NCBI RefSeq assembly: GCF_003287455.1 | Contig: NZ_PRLC01000019.1 | Location: 1 to 51,454 of the forward strand | DNA length: 51,454 nt | Direction of reading: 5' to 3' | Source of the DNA: Faecalibacterium hattorii | GTDB lineage: Bacteria > Bacillota > Clostridia > Oscillospirales > Ruminococcaceae | Shown: one piece after another, positions 18,001 to 24,719 of the stretch | Position numbering within the stretch: position 1 is the stretch's first letter | Layout of the letters: each line of letters opens with the position of its first letter | Made by a program: the position numbers and the translations under genes | Notes under the pieces: model-generated | What the model saw: only the letters and a program-made list of their open reading frames with translations | What the model was told of the DNA's origin: nothing | Databases searched by the model: none

Positions 18001-19310
18001 AGGAGGGCAAAGACCAGAAGCTGACCCAACTTTTGTTCTGCGACCTCTCCACCCCGAAAAACGATGGCAATTTCAATGTCTACGATGATATTCGCAAAAA
18101 GTTAGTCGCCGCCGGTGTGCCGGAAAATGAGATCGAGTTTATCCACAACGCCGACACCGAAGCAAAAAAGGCGGCACTGTTCTCGAAAGTGCGCTCCGGC
18201 GATGTGCGGGTTTTGCTCGGAAGTACGGCAAAAATGGGAGCAGGAACCAACGTCCAATCGCGGCTTGTGGCGGTGCATCACTTGGACGTTGGCTGGAAGC
18301 CCAGCGACATGACCCAGCGCAATGGTCGCATCATCCGGCAGGGCAATATGAATAAGGAAGTCAAGGTGTTCAATTACGTCACGGAAGGGACATTTGATGC
18401 CTATTTGTGGCAGACCCTTGAGAATAAACAGCGATTTATCAGTCAAATCATGACTTCCAAATCCCCGGTGCGCTCCTGCGAGGATGTGGACGAGCAGGCA
18501 CTTTCTTATGCAGAGATCAAGGCACTGTGTGCCGGAAATCCGCTCATCAAGGAGAAGATGGACTTGGATGTGCAGGTGGCAAAGCTGAAGGTGCTGAAAG
18601 CCGACCACCAGAGCCAGAAATTCCGCTTGCAGGACAAATTGCTGACCAAGTTCCCGGCTGACATTCAGGAAACGAACGCCCACATTGCCGGGTTGAAAGC
18701 CGATGCACAGCTTGCCGCCGCCCATCCGCAGGGCAAGGAGGAGTTTTGCGGCATGGTCATCAAGGGCGTTGCCTACGACGAGAAAAAGACCGCCGGTGAA
18801 CGTTTGGTGCTTGCCTGTTCCGAACTGCCCAACGCCGAGGAAAAAGTCATCGGCAGCTACCGGGGCTTTGAGCTTTCTCTGCGGTTCGATGCTTTCCGCA
18901 CGGAGTATCAGGCACTTTTGAAGGGGCAGCGAAAGTACACTGTGCCTTTGGGCACCGACCCACTGGGCAACATTATCCGGCTGGATAATTCGTTGAACAG
19001 CTTCCCGGAGCGCATCACCGCCGCCGAGAACGAGCTGACCACCCTGCATCAGCAGCAGGCGGCAGCGCAGATCGAGGTGGAAAAGCCCTTCCCTCAAGAG
19101 GAAGAGCTGGCAGAAAAGTCCGCACGGCTTGCAGAACTGAACGCCCAGTTGGATGTGGACGAAAAGAGCCACGAGCCGGAACAGGAGGAAGAACAGGAAG
19201 ATACTCCTCGCCGCCCCTCGGTGCTGGCGGCGTTGGAGGAAAAATCCGATAAGCCGGAGCCTGTGAAGCCCTTCCGCAGTTACTACGACAAGGATGGTGA
19301 TGCACGATGA
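12039..19310 (+). CDS. Giant N6-adenine methylase / SNF2-type helicase protein
   Basis: A 2423-residue multidomain protein typical of Tn1549-type ICEs. An N-terminal ICE-specific region comes first. Residues ~235-375 are a low-complexity linker (overprinted by the TnpV gene). A methyltransferase domain has an SAM-binding motif, ILEPSLGVGNFFG (about 920), and NVPFG as an NPPY-like catalytic motif (about 985). The SNF2/DEAD-like helicase has HEVGAGKT (about 1600), DESH (about 1764), FATGTPVSNS and the arginine-finger motif QRNGRIIRQG (about 2092). A coiled-coil C-terminus ends it. GGGAGG precedes ATG 12039, and the end overlaps MobC (ATGA). It may protect or remodel transferred DNA; this is not established. 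Confidence 0.9.
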   Translation: MPSKTEEYLALAQRTANGLTRYWESWTDYLTTASRLYKYPFADQLMIYAQRPDATACADFDIWNNRMNRYVRRGSKGIALLDESSGFPRLHYVFDVSDTGVRRNSRDPEVWQLNDDLFQPVSEMLAQEYGIHHERLSQQIADIAGKLAESYWDNNSTDILAIVDGSFLMDYDDAGQELQFKSAAAISIMYTILERCGFEPEGYFDRDDFQAIYDFSTPDAVYALGTAVSDCSRDVLRNIERTVKTTIRRRNVERSQHEYEEQERDLLDHRGLPAPEPDPQPAEDPVGQVRQDAPELSEAASPGAVQLDAPERNAVPASDGAGADGREPDAADDDRTAEAEPSPGQGEEPDELGEAHEQPAGANRGNHSDGADLQLSFLDAAIPTEAEQIKNIDRAESEKSSSAFVLSQAEIENELRKHGSGFTGGKQRIMALYQTQPDRKLRAKALAKEYGIGGHSYDFLDGSWGFVNHDWKGLEFDHYPDHQKITLKWAQVEKYIDLMIQSDRYLTDEEKEQCTTVQEENGYKVGDDVMVDLPTGTIEGTIGYIGETDVRIDTSAHGQSWDNEVINKRQFEDGLRQNEPSQRVDEMLEQAETIYKESEVPEYARFSVREVVGGTSQLFAIWDDLNEGYYANDNGMAQFTDKEQAESYCTALKKETDERTAADWLAVEKAKFLAENEPVPALPKERDYRVGDTIRLDGKDFTVETVGTLNIQLRDPDEVYPVARSESKENLERLLRQPGNIHLHNLTVNLTPAHEPDEDKPPLTDEELDELPISTVMDGKVQTFPDAAALDEALNAEPAPEPAGNFRITDDHLGEGGAKQKYARNFEAIRTLFKLEEEHRGATAEEQQVLSQYVGWGGLADAFDSGKDSWAKEYVELKGLLSEDEYAAARSSTLNAHYTSPTVIRGIYDAVERMGFRSGNILEPSLGVGNFFGMLPDSMADSRLYGVELDSITGRIAKMLYPQADITVAGFETTDRRDFYDLAVGNVPFGNYKINDKAYNKLGFSIHNYFFAKAIDQVRPGGVVAFVTSRYTMDSKDSTARKHMAERADLLGAIRLPNNAFRANAGTDVVSDIIFLQKRDRPADIEPDWVQLGKTEDGFAINQYFVDHPEMVLGELTTESTQYGREELTVAPLEGANLGDQLAEAVQHIEGQYTEVEVETPDITDAEAERKTLPADPDVKNFSYTVVDGEVFYRENSVMTQVELSDTAKGRVTGMVELRQIVNELIQQQLEDYPDADIKATQERLNAAYDAFTAKYGLLNDRKNGRLFEQDSSYYLLCSLENLDEQGQLKSKAAMFTKRTIRPERTVASVDTPSEALAVSIGEHGKVDLPYMAELLGTSGEYGRITTELSGVIFKDPAADPTDPEVGWQMADEYLSGDVRAKLRMAQFAAETNPEFVVNVDALTKAQPRELEASEIDVRLGATWLDPDIIQKFMTETFQIPYYLRHAVKVRYSPYTAEWRVEGKTATGRGDIISSETYGTSRANAYKILEETLNLKDVRIYDTIEDAEGKPKRVLNKRETMLAQQKQQVIKDAFANWVWQDPQRRIVLVKQYNELFNSTRPREYDGSHIKFVGMNPEITLREHQRNAIAHVLYGGNTLLAHEVGAGKTYEMAASAMEAKRLGLCQKSLFVVPNHLTEQWASEFLNLYPNAKLLVARRKDFETANRKKFCARIATGDYDAVIIGHSQFERIPLSFERQERIIQEQIYETLAAINELKVHAGENFSIKQMEKTRKTLETKLEKLRSDERKDDVITFEQLGVDRLFVDESHFYKNLFLTTKMRNVAGLSTSEAQKSSDMFGKCRYLDEITGGRGVVFATGTPVSNSMTELYTVMRYLQYSTLQQKKLTHFDCWASTFGETTTAIELAPEGTGYRARTRFAKFFNLPELMSMFKEVADIKTSDQLHLPVPEAKFETVVAKPSDLQKEMVQELSKRAAEIHSGNVDASVDNMLCVTNDGRKIGLDVRLMNPMLPDDPNSKLNVCVQNVLKIWEEGKDQKLTQLLFCDLSTPKNDGNFNVYDDIRKKLVAAGVPENEIEFIHNADTEAKKAALFSKVRSGDVRVLLGSTAKMGAGTNVQSRLVAVHHLDVGWKPSDMTQRNGRIIRQGNMNKEVKVFNYVTEGTFDAYLWQTLENKQRFISQIMTSKSPVRSCEDVDEQALSYAEIKALCAGNPLIKEKMDLDVQVAKLKVLKADHQSQKFRLQDKLLTKFPADIQETNAHIAGLKADAQLAAAHPQGKEEFCGMVIKGVAYDEKKTAGERLVLACSELPNAEEKVIGSYRGFELSLRFDAFRTEYQALLKGQRKYTVPLGTDPLGNIIRLDNSLNSFPERITAAENELTTLHQQQAAAQIEVEKPFPQEEELAEKSARLAELNAQLDVDEKSHEPEQEEEQEDTPRRPSVLAALEEKSDKPEPVKPFRSYYDKDGDAR
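12808..13164 (+). CDS. tnpV: TnpV, overprinted inside the methylase/helicase gene
   Basis: A 118-residue frame lies wholly inside the giant gene in another reading frame. It begins at ATG 12808 behind AAAGGAG. The product (IGDYQLPNLTLSQPKIPLGK near the N-terminus; MSWVRHMNSLRAQTEEIILT near the C-terminus) matches the transposon-encoded TnpV family over its full length. In the overlapping frame the giant protein is only a Glu/Pro/Ala/Asp-rich linker. This suggests TnpV is the constrained frame and the linker tolerates it. The function of TnpV is unknown. Confidence 0.8.
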   Translation: MNMKNRNVTYSTIGDYQLPNLTLSQPKIPLGKYGRMRRNYLKQHHPVLYNSMLLNGTLYPHLMELEQTAESRMQQMMTELLKQNPAPDKEKNQMSWVRHMNSLRAQTEEIILTELIYS

Positions 19311-19639
19311 AAGAAAAGCGGGATGAAACCATCATCCTGCGCTTGAGCAAAACAGAAAAGAACCGTATCTATGAAAAGATGCTCAGTATGGGCATCCGAA
19401 GCCTGAGTGCCTATATCCGCAAGATGGCACTGGACGGCTATTGCCTGCACCTCGACTTGAAAGAACTGCGGCGCATGGCATATCTTTTGCAGATGTGCAG
19501 CAACAACCTGAACCAATATGCCAAAACCGCTAACGAAAATGGTCGGGTCTACGCTGCCGACATGGAGGACCTGCGGCAGCGTCTGGATGAACTGATTGAC
19601 ATTGGCAAGCAAATTCTTTCCAAGCTGGCAGAGCTATAA
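19307..19639 (+). CDS. mobC: MobC-type relaxosome accessory protein
   Basis: A 110-residue protein. The N-terminal ribbon-helix-helix-like segment (KRDETIILRLSKTEKNRIYE) and the later LQMCSNNLNQYAKTANENG stretch are characteristic of MobC proteins, which help the relaxase open the origin of transfer. It starts within the stop of the methylase/helicase gene (ATGA). The relaxase lies about 0.7 kb downstream, separated by two small genes. Confidence 0.85.
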   Translation: MKEKRDETIILRLSKTEKNRIYEKMLSMGIRSLSAYIRKMALDGYCLHLDLKELRRMAYLLQMCSNNLNQYAKTANENGRVYAADMEDLRQRLDELIDIGKQILSKLAEL

Positions 19640-19644
19640 AAATT

Positions 19645-19674
19645 CCCGCAGTTGGAGGACTGCGGGTGTACATA
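19645..19674 (+). repeat. Hairpin followed by GTACATA, copy 4
   Basis: CCCGCAGT (19645-19652) and ACTGCGGG (19659-19666) pair around TGGAGG. One base later GTACATA occupies 19668-19674. It lies directly after mobC. As in the other copies there is no T-run. Confidence 0.55.
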
Positions 19675-19689
19675 TAACGCTTGACATCC

Positions 19690-19719
19690 TTGCAACGTAG
19701 TAGTCGATACCTTTATAAT
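19690..19719 (+). promoter_or_regulatory. Promoter upstream of the CD1845-type gene
   Basis: TTGCAA (19690-19695) and TATAAT (19714-19719) are separated by 18 bases. A TTGACA at 19681-19686 lies too far from this -10 but could pair with a weaker one. GGAAG follows before the next start. A promoter here would drive the two small genes and perhaps the relaxase. Confidence 0.45.
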
Positions 19720-19747
19720 AAGGGCGAACAGAAAGGAAGTGCTTGAT

Positions 19748-20026
19748 ATGATGTCTATGCTGAAGAAAATTGTTCTTTTCCCGATTTCTCTCTTTGTGGC
19801 GTTTCTAGCTCTGATGGCAAGGTGGCTGCTAACCCTATCCAGCTATGTAGTTGCTCCGCTGATGCTCTACATCTTCGGCTGCGGCATCTACACGGCTTAC
19901 CGTCAGACTTGGAATCAGTTCTTTATCCTGCTGGTAGCCGAGTTCATCTGCTTCATCCTCTTTTTCGGTGCAACTGCCATCACCGAGGGCATCGGGCGTT
20001 TCAGTGAGTGGCTTGCAGAACTGTGA
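19748..20026 (+). CDS. CD1845-type small membrane protein
   Basis: A 92-residue protein of mostly hydrophobic segments (about residues 8-35, 36-55 and 58-80) with a short amphipathic tail (GRFSEWLAEL). Its size, topology and position between MobC and the relaxase match the CD1845 family of conjugative elements. ATG 19748 is chosen for its distance from GGAAG; an in-frame GTG at 19739 and an ATG at 19751 are alternatives. Its function is unknown. Confidence 0.6.
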   Translation: MMSMLKKIVLFPISLFVAFLALMARWLLTLSSYVVAPLMLYIFGCGIYTAYRQTWNQFFILLVAEFICFILFFGATAITEGIGRFSEWLAEL

Positions 20027-20034
20027 GGGATGCT

Positions 20035-20292
20035 ATGAGCAAACAGAAGATAGAAGATTGTTATTTTGAACACAACAGCACGATTTTTTCTGAGATGCTG
20101 GGTGAGGATGAAGAGTATCTGCGACTGAAAAAAGCCAAACGAGCAGCTGAGGAAGCCTTGCAGAGCGTTATCAGCAAAGAAGCATGGAATCAATATCTCG
20201 CCTTAGATGAAATCTGCAATGAGTTGGAATGCGCCAGATACAAGGCAATGTATCTGGCGGGTGCTGCCGATTACGAAAAAATATCCAAATGA
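20035..20292 (+). CDS. Hypothetical 85-residue ICE protein
   Basis: A small, charged, mostly helical protein (MSKQKIEDCYFEHNSTIFSE; a middle KRAAEEALQSVISKEAWNQY). It has no signal peptide or membrane helix and I recognise no family. ATG 20035 lies 9 bases after the previous stop, with GAGGGATG as a possible ribosome-binding site. A terminator follows directly, so it closes this small unit. Confidence 0.55.
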   Translation: MSKQKIEDCYFEHNSTIFSEMLGEDEEYLRLKKAKRAAEEALQSVISKEAWNQYLALDEICNELECARYKAMYLAGAADYEKISK

Positions 20293-20297
20293 TCTCA

Positions 20298-20325
20298 ATG
20301 CCGCCTCCGGGCGGCATTTTTTTTT
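20298..20325 (+). terminator. Rho-independent terminator
   Basis: ATGCCGCC (20298-20305) pairs with GGCGGCAT (20310-20317) around TCCG, followed by nine T. The relaxase ribosome-binding site begins six bases later. Relaxase expression may therefore be limited by read-through. Confidence 0.75.
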
Positions 20326-20341
20326 GCAATAGGGGGTGATG

Positions 20342-21727
20342 ATGCTGGCAGCAACACGGCTGATTGCGCTGCACAAAAACAAGGGCATGACCGTTGCGGC
20401 CTGCCTGAAAAATCGCACGGACTATATTGAAAACCCGGACAAGACCGAGCAGGGGCAGTATGTCAGCAGCTATGCTTGCAGCACCCTGACAGCAGATGAA
20501 GAATTTATGCTCACCAAACGGCAGTACGACCTTGTGAACGGACGAAGGCAGAAAAGCGATGTAATCGCTTATCAGATACGGCAGTCCTTCCGTCCGGGGG
20601 AAATCACCGCAGAGGAGGCTAACAAAGTAGGCTACGAACTGGCCATGCGTTTTACCAAGGGCAAGCACGCCTTTGTGGTGGCAACGCACACGGACCGGCA
20701 GCACATCCACAACCATGTGATCTTCAACTCTACGGCACTGGATGGCACCAAAAAGTTCCGGGATTTTTTCTTTTCAGCGTTGGCAGTGCAGCGGTTGAGT
20801 GACCTGATTTGCTTAGAGCACCAGTTGTCCGTCATTGAAAAGAAGCCCTACCGGGAGCGGCAGAAGCGTGTTCTCTATCCTCCAAAGGAGAGCAACCGTG
20901 ACCGCCTGTGCGGAATCATCGACACCATCCTTGCGGAAAAGCCGAAGGACTTTGAAGTTTTTCTGCAAAAGCTGGAACAGCAGGGATATAGGGCGAAGCG
21001 TGGCAAGCACACGGCGGTAAAGGGCAAGGGGCAGAAACGCTTTATTCGATTCCAAACTCTGGGCACCGGGTACAGTGAGGATGAAATCAAGGCAGTGCTG
21101 GAGGGAAAGGCGAAGCACCAACCGTACCAGAAAAAGCCACCCAAAGAACAGCCCTTCCAGTTGCTGGTGGACATTCAGGGAAAAATGGCTGAGGGCAAAA
21201 GTGTCGGCTACAAAAAGTGGGCAACCAAGTTCAACCTGAAGGAGATGTCCAAGACGCTGCTGTTTTTACAGGAGCAGAAAATCGGCAGTGCCGAGGAACT
21301 GCGGGAACGTGCAGCGGCGGCAACCGAGCGCTATCATGCTATGGGGGATTCCATCAAGGCGGCAGAAGCGAGGTTGACACAAATTGCCGTTCTGAAAACC
21401 CACATCATCAACTATGCCAAGACCCGCCCAGCCTATGATGCCTACCGCAAGTCAGGGTACAGTAAAAAGTTTTTGGAAGCCCACCGGGAGGAAATCACCC
21501 TGCACAAGGCAGCGAAAGCTGCCTTTGACGAAGCCGGGATGAAAAAGCTGCCAAAGGTCAAGGAGTTGGATGCAGAATACGCCGAACTGCTGATCAAGAA
21601 GAAAGCAGCCTATCCAGACTATCGCAAAGCACGGGACGAGATGCAACAATTGATGAAAGCACAGAAAAATGTGGAGTTGTTCTTTGCGGAGGACAAGAGC
21701 AATCTCCGACCACAGCATACCCGATAA
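20342..21727 (+). CDS. MOB relaxase (MobA/VirD2-like)
   Basis: A 461-residue relaxase that should nick the origin of transfer and pilot the strand to the recipient. The N-terminus (LAATRLIALHKNKGMTVAAC) and the metal-binding triad HTDRQHIHNHVIFN (about residues 116-129) are typical of MOBP-like relaxases of these elements; the histidines are HxHxH. The C-terminal half is a charged helical region. AGGGGG precedes ATG 20342 (ATG 20339 and GTG 20336 are alternatives). Its last residues, LRPQHTR, recur as LRPQHIR in a second copy at 24632. Confidence 0.9.
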   Translation: MLAATRLIALHKNKGMTVAACLKNRTDYIENPDKTEQGQYVSSYACSTLTADEEFMLTKRQYDLVNGRRQKSDVIAYQIRQSFRPGEITAEEANKVGYELAMRFTKGKHAFVVATHTDRQHIHNHVIFNSTALDGTKKFRDFFFSALAVQRLSDLICLEHQLSVIEKKPYRERQKRVLYPPKESNRDRLCGIIDTILAEKPKDFEVFLQKLEQQGYRAKRGKHTAVKGKGQKRFIRFQTLGTGYSEDEIKAVLEGKAKHQPYQKKPPKEQPFQLLVDIQGKMAEGKSVGYKKWATKFNLKEMSKTLLFLQEQKIGSAEELRERAAAATERYHAMGDSIKAAEARLTQIAVLKTHIINYAKTRPAYDAYRKSGYSKKFLEAHREEITLHKAAKAAFDEAGMKKLPKVKELDAEYAELLIKKKAAYPDYRKARDEMQQLMKAQKNVELFFAEDKSNLRPQHTR

Positions 21728-21790
21728 GCGAATACCGTCGAGGACTCTTCCCATTGTGGAGGTGTCCTCAGCGGATTTTTTGTATATGTA
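21704..21790 (+). repeat. Relaxase 3' end plus terminator, repeat copy A
   Basis: This segment encodes the last residues of the relaxase, then an imperfect terminator-like hairpin (CCGTCGAGGAC pairing with GTCCTCAGCGG) followed by TTTTTT. A related sequence of the same layout lies at 24632-24719, about three quarters identical by eye. The two copies bracket the surface-protein insert. Confidence 0.7.
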
Positions 21791-22090
21791 CTCTTTTTTT
21801 GACAGGTAATTTCCTGTCAAATTATGTCGATGGCGTTCTCGTACCACAGCGACTCCCTCCTAAAGCCGCCGTGATCTGCCAGCGTCAGCGCGTCATTACT
21901 TTTGAGGGCAAAAGAAACGGCGGCCTTGATTTTCTCAAAGCCGCTGTATAGGAATAGGCGCACGAAATTGCCTCTGCTCCACGACGGCTTTTTTCTTTTG
22001 CCGTTGTTCGGCAGATTACAAACAGATTGAATTAAGTAATAGATAACCCTGTTTTCCCCTTCAATCCTCCCCCCTTTCACGCAGTTTTGC
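21791..22090. other. Gene-poor stretch with an inverted repeat and a gene remnant
   Basis: TTGACAGG (21799-21806) and CCTGTCAA (21813-21820) form a perfect 8-base inverted repeat. The flanking T-run precedes it, so it is not a + strand terminator. On the minus strand, 21817-22080 can be read as a frame ending in FALKSNDALTLADHGGFRRE and so on. It looks like the C-terminal part of a protein, but I do not recognise it. It may be a relic brought in with the insert. Confidence 0.3.
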
Positions 22091-22119
22091 TTGCACCCCC
22101 CCCCGGAGAGTGGTATAAT
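22091..22119 (+). promoter_or_regulatory. Promoter with a nine-C tract at the -35/spacer
   Basis: TTGCAC (22091-22096) and TATAAT (22114-22119) are exactly 17 bases apart. A run of nine C (22096-22104) covers the last -35 base and eight spacer bases. Gain or loss of a C would change the spacer length and so promoter strength, a known phase-variation design. A leader of about 60 bases follows, with AAGGAGG before the start. Confidence 0.5.
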
Positions 22120-22180
22120 TTTCTTACAAGCACAAGCCCATGTTTTACCGGATTTGAAACTTTGTAAGGAGGTACCACTT

Positions 22181-24370
22181 ATGATCTCTTATCGCAAACT
22201 CGCCATGCGTGTTCTGGGGCACAGCCCGGTTTCTGCGGTCAAAACAGCCCGCCGCTCCACCGCAAAGCGCGCCGCCGCCCTCGCCCTCACCGCCGCCCTT
22301 GTGGTCGGGATGACGCTCCCCGCCTTTGCGGATACATGGTACATTGAAGATGGTGACATCTCGATTTCGGCTGGTACAAGCGGCAACCATGTCGAACAGG
22401 GAGAGAAGAAACAAGATGAGACCACGGAGACTATTATTACAAACCGCGAAAGTACCGCGTCTTCGAATACGGTAACGATCGAAGCAGGTGAAGGCAAGAC
22501 GGTGGATGTCACGCTGAAAAATGTCAATATCGACGCATCAAGCGGTGCCGCTGTAAGCGTTACCGGCAAAGGCGACACGAACATTGAGCTGAACGGTAAT
22601 AATACTCTAACGAGCGGCTCTGGTCATGCCGGTCTGGAGCATAATAAAGAAACAAATTCCGAGGGAAAGGAAACCAGCGGTACTTTGACCATTATGGACA
22701 ATAATAACGACGGTAAACTTACCGCCAACGGTGGTATCGACGGTGCCGGTATCGGCGGCAGTGACGAACACGACGGCCAAGTGACCATTACGGGTGGTGA
22801 GATCACTGCCACGGGTGGTAATGGGGCTGCCGGTATTGGCGGCGGTGCCGGTGACACGGACGCCGTCGGCGGTGACGGCGATGTGACAATTTCCGGTGGT
22901 ACGATCACCGCTACGGGCGGCCGTCTGGGTGCCGGTATTGGCGGCGGTGCCTACGGCAATGGTACTGTCACAGTTACCGACGGCGATATCACCGCAAAGG
23001 CTACGGGCCGCTATGGTGCCGGTATTGGTGGCGGTTATGGCGCGAAACCATCTGGCACCCTCATTGGAGGAAATGGCACTGTCACCATCAGCGGCGGCAC
23101 CATCACCGAAGCCTCTGGTGGCTATATGGCTGCTGGCATCGGCAGCGGCTTTCAGGGTCTGGGCACAGTGACCATTGAAGGTGATGCCGTCATCAAAAAC
23201 GCACAGGGCGGTAAAGCTGGAGCCGGCATCGGCAGTGGCACCCGTGGTGACAGCAATATCCTCATCAGAGGTGATGCAGTCATTGAAAATGCGGAAAGTA
23301 GCGGAACCGGCGCTGGCATCGGCAGCGGCCAAGGCACAACTAGTTATGGTGCCCCCGTTCCCTCTGTCGGCAATGTGACCATCGAAGGAAACGCTAGAAT
23401 CGAAAATGCAAAAAGTGGCTCTGGTGGTTCCGGCATTGGTGGCGGTTTCATTGGCATCGGCAATGTAATCATTAGAGGCAACGCTCAAATCGGAAACGCC
23501 ACCGGCGGTGAAGAAGGTGCCGGTATCGGCGGCGGTGCTCTTGGCACTGGTGACGTGACCATCGAGGGCAATGTCACCATCGAAAATGCACAGGGCGGCG
23601 CTGGTGCTGCCGGTATCGGTGGCGGCGCAGAAACAAAACCAGACACCAAGGATACCAGAAACAAAGTTTCCATCAAGAGCACCGAAGCTGGTTCTCCTAA
23701 CATTACTGCTACAGGCGGCGGCGTTCTGAATGACGAGCTCGCCGGTGCTGCGGCCATCGGCAGCGGCAGCGTTGCTGACGGTGCTACTGAGGTAAAGTCT
23801 GATATTACCATTGAAGGCAAGGTAACAATCAACGCCACTGGCGGCGGCGATGTGGCCATTGGCGATTCGATCAACGGCGAAACGCAGTTCTCCGGTTTGC
23901 AGGTGGGCACGACCATCACCCGCCGCAATGCGAAGGGCGACGACGTTTCCCAGCCCGGTGATGTTGTACGCGAGCAAGCGCCCACCGAAACGGAAGCGGC
24001 AGAAGCACCTTCCACCGGCTCGGTGGAAGTGGAGCGCCCGGTCACGGTGGAGGGGCTGTATGTCACCAACGTTCTGGGCAAGCAGATCACCCACACCTGC
24101 ACCCAGAACGGCACGACCCTGACCATCCGCGCCAACGGCATCGTGACCTCGGCCCACCTGACGCTGGGCATGGTCCGCACCCTGAAGGCGCAGGGCGTGA
24201 AGACCCTTGTGTTCACCACCCTGCTCTCCCGCTCCACCACGGTCTCGGTGGACGCCCTGCTGGCGGCTGAACCCAACGCCCCCGATGAAACGGCCGTCGT
24301 CTGGACCCACACCGGCCTCCGCGCGGCATTGACCATTGACGGCACAGACCACAGCGCCCTGCTCAAGTAA
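22181..24370 (+). CDS. Large secreted protein with GAGIGGG-type beta-helix repeats
   Basis: A 729-residue protein behind AAGGAGG. A long basic signal peptide ends near residue 50 (VVGMTLPAFA). Residues ~65-560 are repeats that alternate a turn AGIGGG/AGIGSG with GTVTISGGTITA- or GNVTIEGNA-like strands, about a dozen units, the pattern of a right-handed beta-helix. The C-terminal ~120 residues (from VTVEGLYVTN) form a separate domain. There is no LPXTG motif. It is probably a surface or matrix protein acting in adhesion or glycan binding; no ligand can be named. It lies between two relaxase-end repeats with a MATE remnant downstream, so it looks like an imported chromosomal segment. Confidence 0.75.
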   Translation: MISYRKLAMRVLGHSPVSAVKTARRSTAKRAAALALTAALVVGMTLPAFADTWYIEDGDISISAGTSGNHVEQGEKKQDETTETIITNRESTASSNTVTIEAGEGKTVDVTLKNVNIDASSGAAVSVTGKGDTNIELNGNNTLTSGSGHAGLEHNKETNSEGKETSGTLTIMDNNNDGKLTANGGIDGAGIGGSDEHDGQVTITGGEITATGGNGAAGIGGGAGDTDAVGGDGDVTISGGTITATGGRLGAGIGGGAYGNGTVTVTDGDITAKATGRYGAGIGGGYGAKPSGTLIGGNGTVTISGGTITEASGGYMAAGIGSGFQGLGTVTIEGDAVIKNAQGGKAGAGIGSGTRGDSNILIRGDAVIENAESSGTGAGIGSGQGTTSYGAPVPSVGNVTIEGNARIENAKSGSGGSGIGGGFIGIGNVIIRGNAQIGNATGGEEGAGIGGGALGTGDVTIEGNVTIENAQGGAGAAGIGGGAETKPDTKDTRNKVSIKSTEAGSPNITATGGGVLNDELAGAAAIGSGSVADGATEVKSDITIEGKVTINATGGGDVAIGDSINGETQFSGLQVGTTITRRNAKGDDVSQPGDVVREQAPTETEAAEAPSTGSVEVERPVTVEGLYVTNVLGKQITHTCTQNGTTLTIRANGIVTSAHLTLGMVRTLKAQGVKTLVFTTLLSRSTTVSVDALLAAEPNAPDETAVVWTHTGLRAALTIDGTDHSALLK

Positions 24371-24402
24371 CCGGACAGAGCACACAACTTACAAAAAACA
24401 CA

Positions 24403-24439
24403 GCCGGGAGGCTTCCGCTTTTGGAACGCCTCCCGGCTA
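24403..24439. terminator. Strong hairpin terminator, possibly bidirectional
   Basis: AGCCGGGAGGC (24403-24413) pairs with GCCTCCCGGCT (24429-24439). It lies between the surface-protein gene and the convergent MATE remnant and could end transcripts from both sides. Confidence 0.6.
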
Positions 24440-24444
24440 TTTCG

Positions 24445-24617
24445 TTATGCCGTTTTGGTTTTGAGGTAATACCAGATGCCGATGGCGTCCGCCAGCGCCC
24501 AGCCGATCGGGACGCTGAGCCAGATGCCCGTGCCCCCCAGCGGCGTAGCCGAGAGCAGATGTGCTGGATGAAAAGGCCGATGGAAAGGGTGATGAAGAAT
24601 GAGGCTCCCGGTACAAC
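24445..24617 (-). pseudogene. 3' remnant of a MATE-family efflux pump gene, frameshifted
   Basis: Read on the minus strand, one frame gives ASFFITLSIGLFIQH. After a one-base shift near 24557 the next gives LLSATPLGGTGIWLSVPIGW and ends YYLKTKTA-stop. Together these match the last two helices of a MATE transporter. The rest of the gene is missing, and the sequence changes near 24617 into the relaxase-end repeat. It is a truncated relic showing that the segment came from a chromosome or another element. Confidence 0.6.
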
Positions 24618-24631
24618 TGAATAAGGCCGTT

Positions 24632-24719
24632 CTCAGGCCGCAGCACATCCGATAAACGAATACCGCCGAGGAGCTTTCCTACTTGGGAAGCGTCCTCGGC
24701 GGCTTTTTTAGTTTATGTA
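24632..24719 (+). repeat. Relaxase 3' end plus terminator, repeat copy B
   Basis: The segment encodes LRPQHIR-stop, then a hairpin (CCGCCGAGGA pairing with TCCTCGGCGG) and CTTTTTT. The layout and much of the sequence match copy A at 21704. It reads as the original 3' end of a relaxase gene, displaced by the 2.9 kb insert or acquired by recombination with a related element. Confidence 0.7.

Noticed and set aside
19681-19686. TTGACA as the -35 of the CD1845-type gene
   Set aside because: It is 27 bases from the TATAAT at 19714, too far; TTGCAA at 19690 is better placed.
21799-21820. Perfect inverted repeat read as a terminator
   Set aside because: The T-run lies on the wrong side for the + strand, and the minus strand is followed by A, so it lacks a terminator tail.
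22700-23650. Regular repeats suggestive of a CRISPR array
   Set aside because: The repeats are in frame, degenerate at the DNA level and encode GAGIGGG-type protein units; there are no conserved direct repeats with unique spacers.
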